This document shows positions 60,435 to 64,000 of a DNA stretch of 64,000 nt, piece after piece (within the stretch, counting starts at the first letter, position 1; every line of letters begins with the position of its first letter). A program made the translations under genes and the position numbers. Source of the DNA: Liolophura sinensis (lineage: Eukaryota; Mollusca; Polyplacophora; Chitonida; Chitonidae); the NCBI RefSeq assembly GCF_032854445.1, contig NC_088295.1, positions 41,405,385 to 41,469,384 on the forward strand. The letters are read 5' to 3'. Below the pieces are notes generated by a model that searched no databases, was not told the origin of the DNA, and worked only from the letters and a program-made list of their open reading frames with translations.

Positions 60435-61762
60435 CGTAACGAACATGGCAAACACATGTCTAAGATATACGTACACGTGGCGTGGTTACAACCAACTGAC
60501 GATGAGGTTTGTGGAACGGGACTTTGCAGTCATGGTTACAATTTGCTGCCTCAACCGTGCTAAATGTGTATCTTCAACAACCACAGTATACCTCCTGATC
60601 TTGTAATGCACTTGGCTAGAGTGTTTGGTACGATTTGTTTAATTTAGTGGAGATAAGTGCAATAAGCAGTGGAGAAACCAAAAACCACTGAAAACCAAAA
60701 ATTAAGCAATATTGCACAGATTTATGACTTCACAACGTTTAACCATCTTGGAGCGTTCGGTAAACGGCCTGCAATTCGAATGGTCGTAAATTCATGGTCG
60801 CAACTATAAACACACACGCCGTTTGCTGCAGGTAGGTTATATCGGTGATACCCAGACAAAGGCGAAGAGCAGTAACAGTTGTCACATTTAGACCGCCCTA
60901 CCCCTTTAACCACGTGTAACCTACTATATACGTTTTCAAAGAGTAATAACTAAAGGAATATTGAAGAAATAGTCCTTTTTTAAGTTCTAACGTTGAGTAA
61001 GTCGTCTAATGATAGAAGAAATTTTGTAAATGGAATAATACAATGGCGTGGGCGGATGGATTACGATCAAGGCAGGATCTGAAATTAAATCTGGAACTCA
61101 ATTTATACAGTCTTTTTATAGTAGTGGGTTCGATTAATTTCCTTAAGGTTTAGACATGTCTTGTCTTCTTTGATTGTTTTGTCTGTGGCGATGGGATTCC
61201 TGTCTATTTTGCCTCCTCTAGGAAATTGATTTATTTAAATGGCCATCTATGAGAAGGCGTTTAAAGAGCAGTCTTGTTAAATGCACATCGGTCCTCTCGA
61301 TTTAAACTTGAATTATAAGGTAATCAAAAACAACATGGAAGAGCTTTTTATGTGGTATTGGTCTAGTGATCAATTAGCATTGTATGCTGAACCAGGTGCA
61401 GGTTTTCTCACTAACCTGATTGGGCCAGTCAGAAGCGCTCTTTGATGGTGTTGACCAGACCAATCAATACCAGAGACACTGATCTCGCCGTAGTTGTTTT
61501 GTAAGCACACACAGATGGAGCAGTATATGTGGTTAAAATGATTGGAATGCTTCAAGGTACTCGTTAAGTCGGAAAAACACACCTGCCGGCCGATGAAATT
61601 GTGATGTTTCCGTCTTCATCACTATAATAATAGCAATATTTCTCAATATTTCACCAAATGAAAATACTTTAAATGCTCCATTATGCTTGAAAAAAAATCC
61701 ATGATATCACGGACAGTCTTAAATATGGAGATACGCGATGTACGGCAGCGCGGTATTATCAT

Positions 61763-61795
61763 GTTTCTGCACATGCATTGGGCATGTGCAGAAAC
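61763..61795. repeat. Perfect 14-bp stem hairpin
   Basis: GTTTCTGCACATGC (61763-61776), loop ATTGG, GCATGTGCAGAAAC (61782-61795). No T-run follows; role unknown. Confidence 0.8.
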
Positions 61796-62572
61796 AATCA
61801 AAACAGGAAACACTGAGGAACGCGAAAAGAACTGCAAGCTTTGTCATCTTGAAACATTCACATCTGTTCCCTAAAATTAATATGGTTTAGTTATTTAGAA
61901 ATACTACTTTCTTTAAAGGGGAAGAAAATTTAAATATCAATCAAATGCCATTGAAAAGAGTATGCTTTTCCTCGAGGGTGCATGCCATAAACAAAATTCT
62001 AATATGTACCTCAAGTTGATAAATTATAAATAAAGTCAGCGCCAAAACTCCATTTTGCCTAAGAGCTAGTCCTGAAGTCTTTTGTGTTAGGAGGAGAATA
62101 GCCGTCGGAAACCGCCGATGTGCAGTTCGTACATTTCCGGTAGAACTCTTCTTCCCTGAAGGTAGCGAACAGTACAGTTCGTTTTCCGCTTGACGATCTG
62201 GAAACCGGAATGTTGGACGTAGGTTCCGAGTTTACACTAACAAGCCGGCAGTTTTAACGACTTTCATTGGCTGAGAGGAAACACACACCCCAGCATAAAG
62301 TTGTTAAAGATGGAGGACGCGATGGACTCAGCGATTGATGCCAGCTTTGCCATTTTCAGGCTTTACGTGTATGGCGAGGAAAAATGGCAAAATTATGCAG
62401 CAGGCACCACCAGATAGAAGAAATGTTCTCTTTTCAGCCTATAGTGTCATGTTTTTAAGTATTCCTCTCCTTTAATGAATCACTGATAGTGAAACAATGC
62501 AACGCTGATGTAGCAAAGCCGATCTAGCCGAGGTAACGACGCCTGCATCATGTGTTATGTGTTACAATTAAC

Positions 62573-62706
62573 TACTTGATAATATTTGCCTAAATCACGT
62601 TTCATTCATCCTCTATCCCAGATTCGTACAACCTTTAGCCTACTTGATAATATTTGCCTAAATCACGTTTCAGGCATCCTCCATCCCAGATTCACCTAAC
62701 CTTATT
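62573..62706. repeat. Tandem duplication, 2 x 68 bp
   Basis: TACTTGATAATATTTGCCTA and AATCACGTTTCA...CATCCTC start at 62573 and again at 62641 with few differences, pointing to a recent duplication. Confidence 0.88.
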
Positions 62707-63152
62707 TGAAAACAACTTTATTTATTTGGAAATTTATGTCAAGCAGCAGTAAGATGTACATCTCAGTGAGGGCCTGGGTTTTATGTTGGCCCCTTTAACC
62801 ACAACAAGTATAAAGATTATAGTTTTAGTAGCATAGCATTTATCCTTTTGTCCCCCCCCCCCCCCAAAAAAAAAATGAGTATGAAAAACTGAATTTTAAG
62901 TCAATACAATTATATTGACGGCTGCAGCCTTTTGTCATGGAGTTTGTCATGTATACTTACCGTTAGTTGGTTTCCTCCACCCATTTTGTTCGGTTTCCCC
63001 AACATTTTTGGGGAAACTTATATAATTTTGGGCTTAAGAATCCATTAATCACCATCCATTAAAATGACCCAGCGGAATAAAAATTATTGATTTTCGCATT
63101 GAACAAAAATCGAATAAATAAAAAAATAAAATACATTTTGCGCTTACGTATA

Positions 63153-63300
63153 TTAATGTTTTGTGGAGTCTCGTTTCACTGGAGATCTTGCTTAACTGTA
63201 TAAATGTTTCAGGGACTTTTGTTTGCAGCGAGATCGTTACTTAAGTGTGTACTAATGTTTTGGGGATTTGTTTTTGCAGTGGAGATCGTTGCCTCGGCCA
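63153..63300 (+). repeat. Three tandem ~50-bp copies of an intron-exon boundary
   Basis: Copies start at about 63153, 63201 and 63253 with a shared plan: TAATGTTTTGTGGAG-type start, TTTGTTTTGCAG-type acceptor, then GGAGATCGTTGCC-type exon start. Only copies 2 and 3 keep the AG (63227-63228, 63278-63279). Confidence 0.7.
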
Positions 63301-63461
63301 GTATGGCAGGTATGGGGGTGAGTTTCTTACAGGCGTATCTCACCTATCAGCTGGGTCATATCATCACTTACTGGATTACTCTAGTCGTCGGCGTCGGCTC
63401 CGTCCTACTCCTCTCCTTAGCTGCACATCAACACGAATTCTTCAGTGACCAGCCCTCCTAG
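63280..63461 (+). CDS. Terminal exon of a membrane transporter (MFS-like)
   Basis: A strong acceptor TTTTTGCAG ends at 63279. The exon enters in phase 1 and reads EIVASASMAGMGVSFLQAYL, a second hydrophobic helix (YWITLVVGVGSVLLLSLAA), then HQHEFFSDQPS and TAG at 63459-63461. Helix, short polar tail and stop fit the last one or two helices of a major facilitator protein. Entry phase and family fit the first exon at 46883 (same strand, 16 kb upstream), but middle exons are not found, so the link is an inference. An internal GTGAGT could offer another donor. Confidence 0.5.
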
Positions 63462-63589
63462 TGGCACTCTTCCAATTCCTCATGTGTAAGTATAAAGTTA
63501 CGTAAATATATCAAGGCAGAGAGAGAGTGAGGTTTCTGGATTTGCCTGCTTTGGGCCAAATATGGTGAAAGTATTTTTTATTAGTGGTT

Positions 63590-63720
63590 TACACGCCGCT
63601 CAGGAAGCTGGTCCTGGCTGAGAGGTCAACTGCCAAGACACACGAGGTGTGGGTTCAACCCCGGTCTTGGACAGGGAATTTGTGGTTTTACCCGTTTTAC
63701 TGTGTATGAGGCCTTGGTTA
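63590..63720 (+). mobile_element. tRNA-headed SINE-like repeat
   Basis: A-box-like TGGCTGAGAGGTCAACTGCC and B-box-like GTGGGTTCAACCCCGG, followed by a body not of the AATA family; related in its head to the repeat at 10.6 kb. Not foldable into a clean tRNA, so not called as a tRNA gene. Confidence 0.5.
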
Positions 63721-64000
63721 TAATAAGTAGATACGCCCTTATGAATGTTGCCCTACCTATCATTCGCTGAAGACAACTTATCTTCCACCAATATAGTGTG
63801 AACATCGGTTACATTTTAAGGGTATCACTATCGGGGAGTAAAGATGAGAAGCAACTGGCTTGTTAACTCTCAGATCAGCGATAGGCCTTACATATGATCA
63901 AACAAAGACACATGAAGATTTTTGAATAAGTTCAATACATATATTTTAACAAAATAGACAAACAATACAAGTGACAATAATATACAAAATAATACAATTT
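63721..64000. other. No feature seen
   Basis: AT-rich sequence after the SINE-like repeat. Nothing recognisable. Confidence 0.5.

Larger units (their letters stand above)
47094..63279. other. Probable long intron or intergenic region
   Basis: About 16 kb with no exon I can support. It holds MITEs, several SINEs and a 39-bp minisatellite (listed separately) and otherwise AT-rich sequence. Short ORFs (for example 49599-49982, 51310-51621, 52634-52852) show no motifs. Confidence 0.5.

Noticed and set aside
63600-63680. tRNA gene
   Set aside because: A- and B-box-like motifs are present, but a complete acceptor stem and anticodon loop could not be formed; more likely a SINE head.

Overview
This is a eukaryotic (metazoan) nuclear window: AT-rich, intron-bearing and crowded with short tRNA-derived SINEs, foldback/MITE elements and minisatellites. 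The dominant SINE ends in an (AATA)n tail after a conserved core. It resembles SINEs I associate with molluscs and other lophotrochozoans, so a mollusc-like host is my best guess; this is an inference, not proof.

1-8.6 kb, + strand: the 3' part of the gene for mitochondrial adrenodoxin/ferredoxin reductase (FDXR). Six coding exons (530-722, 3702-3901, 4253-4315, 6593-6701, 7735-7905, 8314-8444) join in phase to give 288 codons plus a stop; the 5' exons lie before the window. The intron after the third visible exon starts with a 60-bp minisatellite of about 28 units, and each unit repeats the exon end and its 5' splice site. A sense-oriented SINE just after the stop codon carries the first AATAAA signals.

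8.6-24.4 kb: no gene recognised. It holds SINEs of at least three kinds, a large foldback element and a 37-bp minisatellite invaded by a SINE.

24,403-31,063: a degraded, internally deleted Polinton/Maverick (adintovirus-like) element of 6,661 bp. It has long terminal inverted repeats and a perfect 6-bp target duplication (TTACGC), and it sits inside a copy of the common SINE. DNA polymerase B remnants read rightward from the left end. Adenain-like protease, major capsid protein, a small virion protein, a penton-like C-terminus, a pX-like basic protein, packaging ATPase and integrase C-terminus all read leftward. Every gene has frameshifts, stops or missing domains, so the copy is dead. The TIR subrepeats carry recurrent E2F-like sites and CCAAT boxes, and the right TIR has three perfect CRE sites.

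31-64 kb: mostly intergenic or intronic. Two paralogous first exons of a multi-pass (probably major facilitator) transporter lie at 37,944-38,127 and 46,883-47,093, both with phase-1 donors. A phase-1 terminal exon with a membrane segment lies at 63,280-63,461, behind three tandem copies of its own acceptor region. I could not find middle exons. The rest is MITEs, SINEs and minisatellites, including a 27/54-bp array at 45.2-46.4 kb interrupted by a SINE with a 13-bp target duplication.
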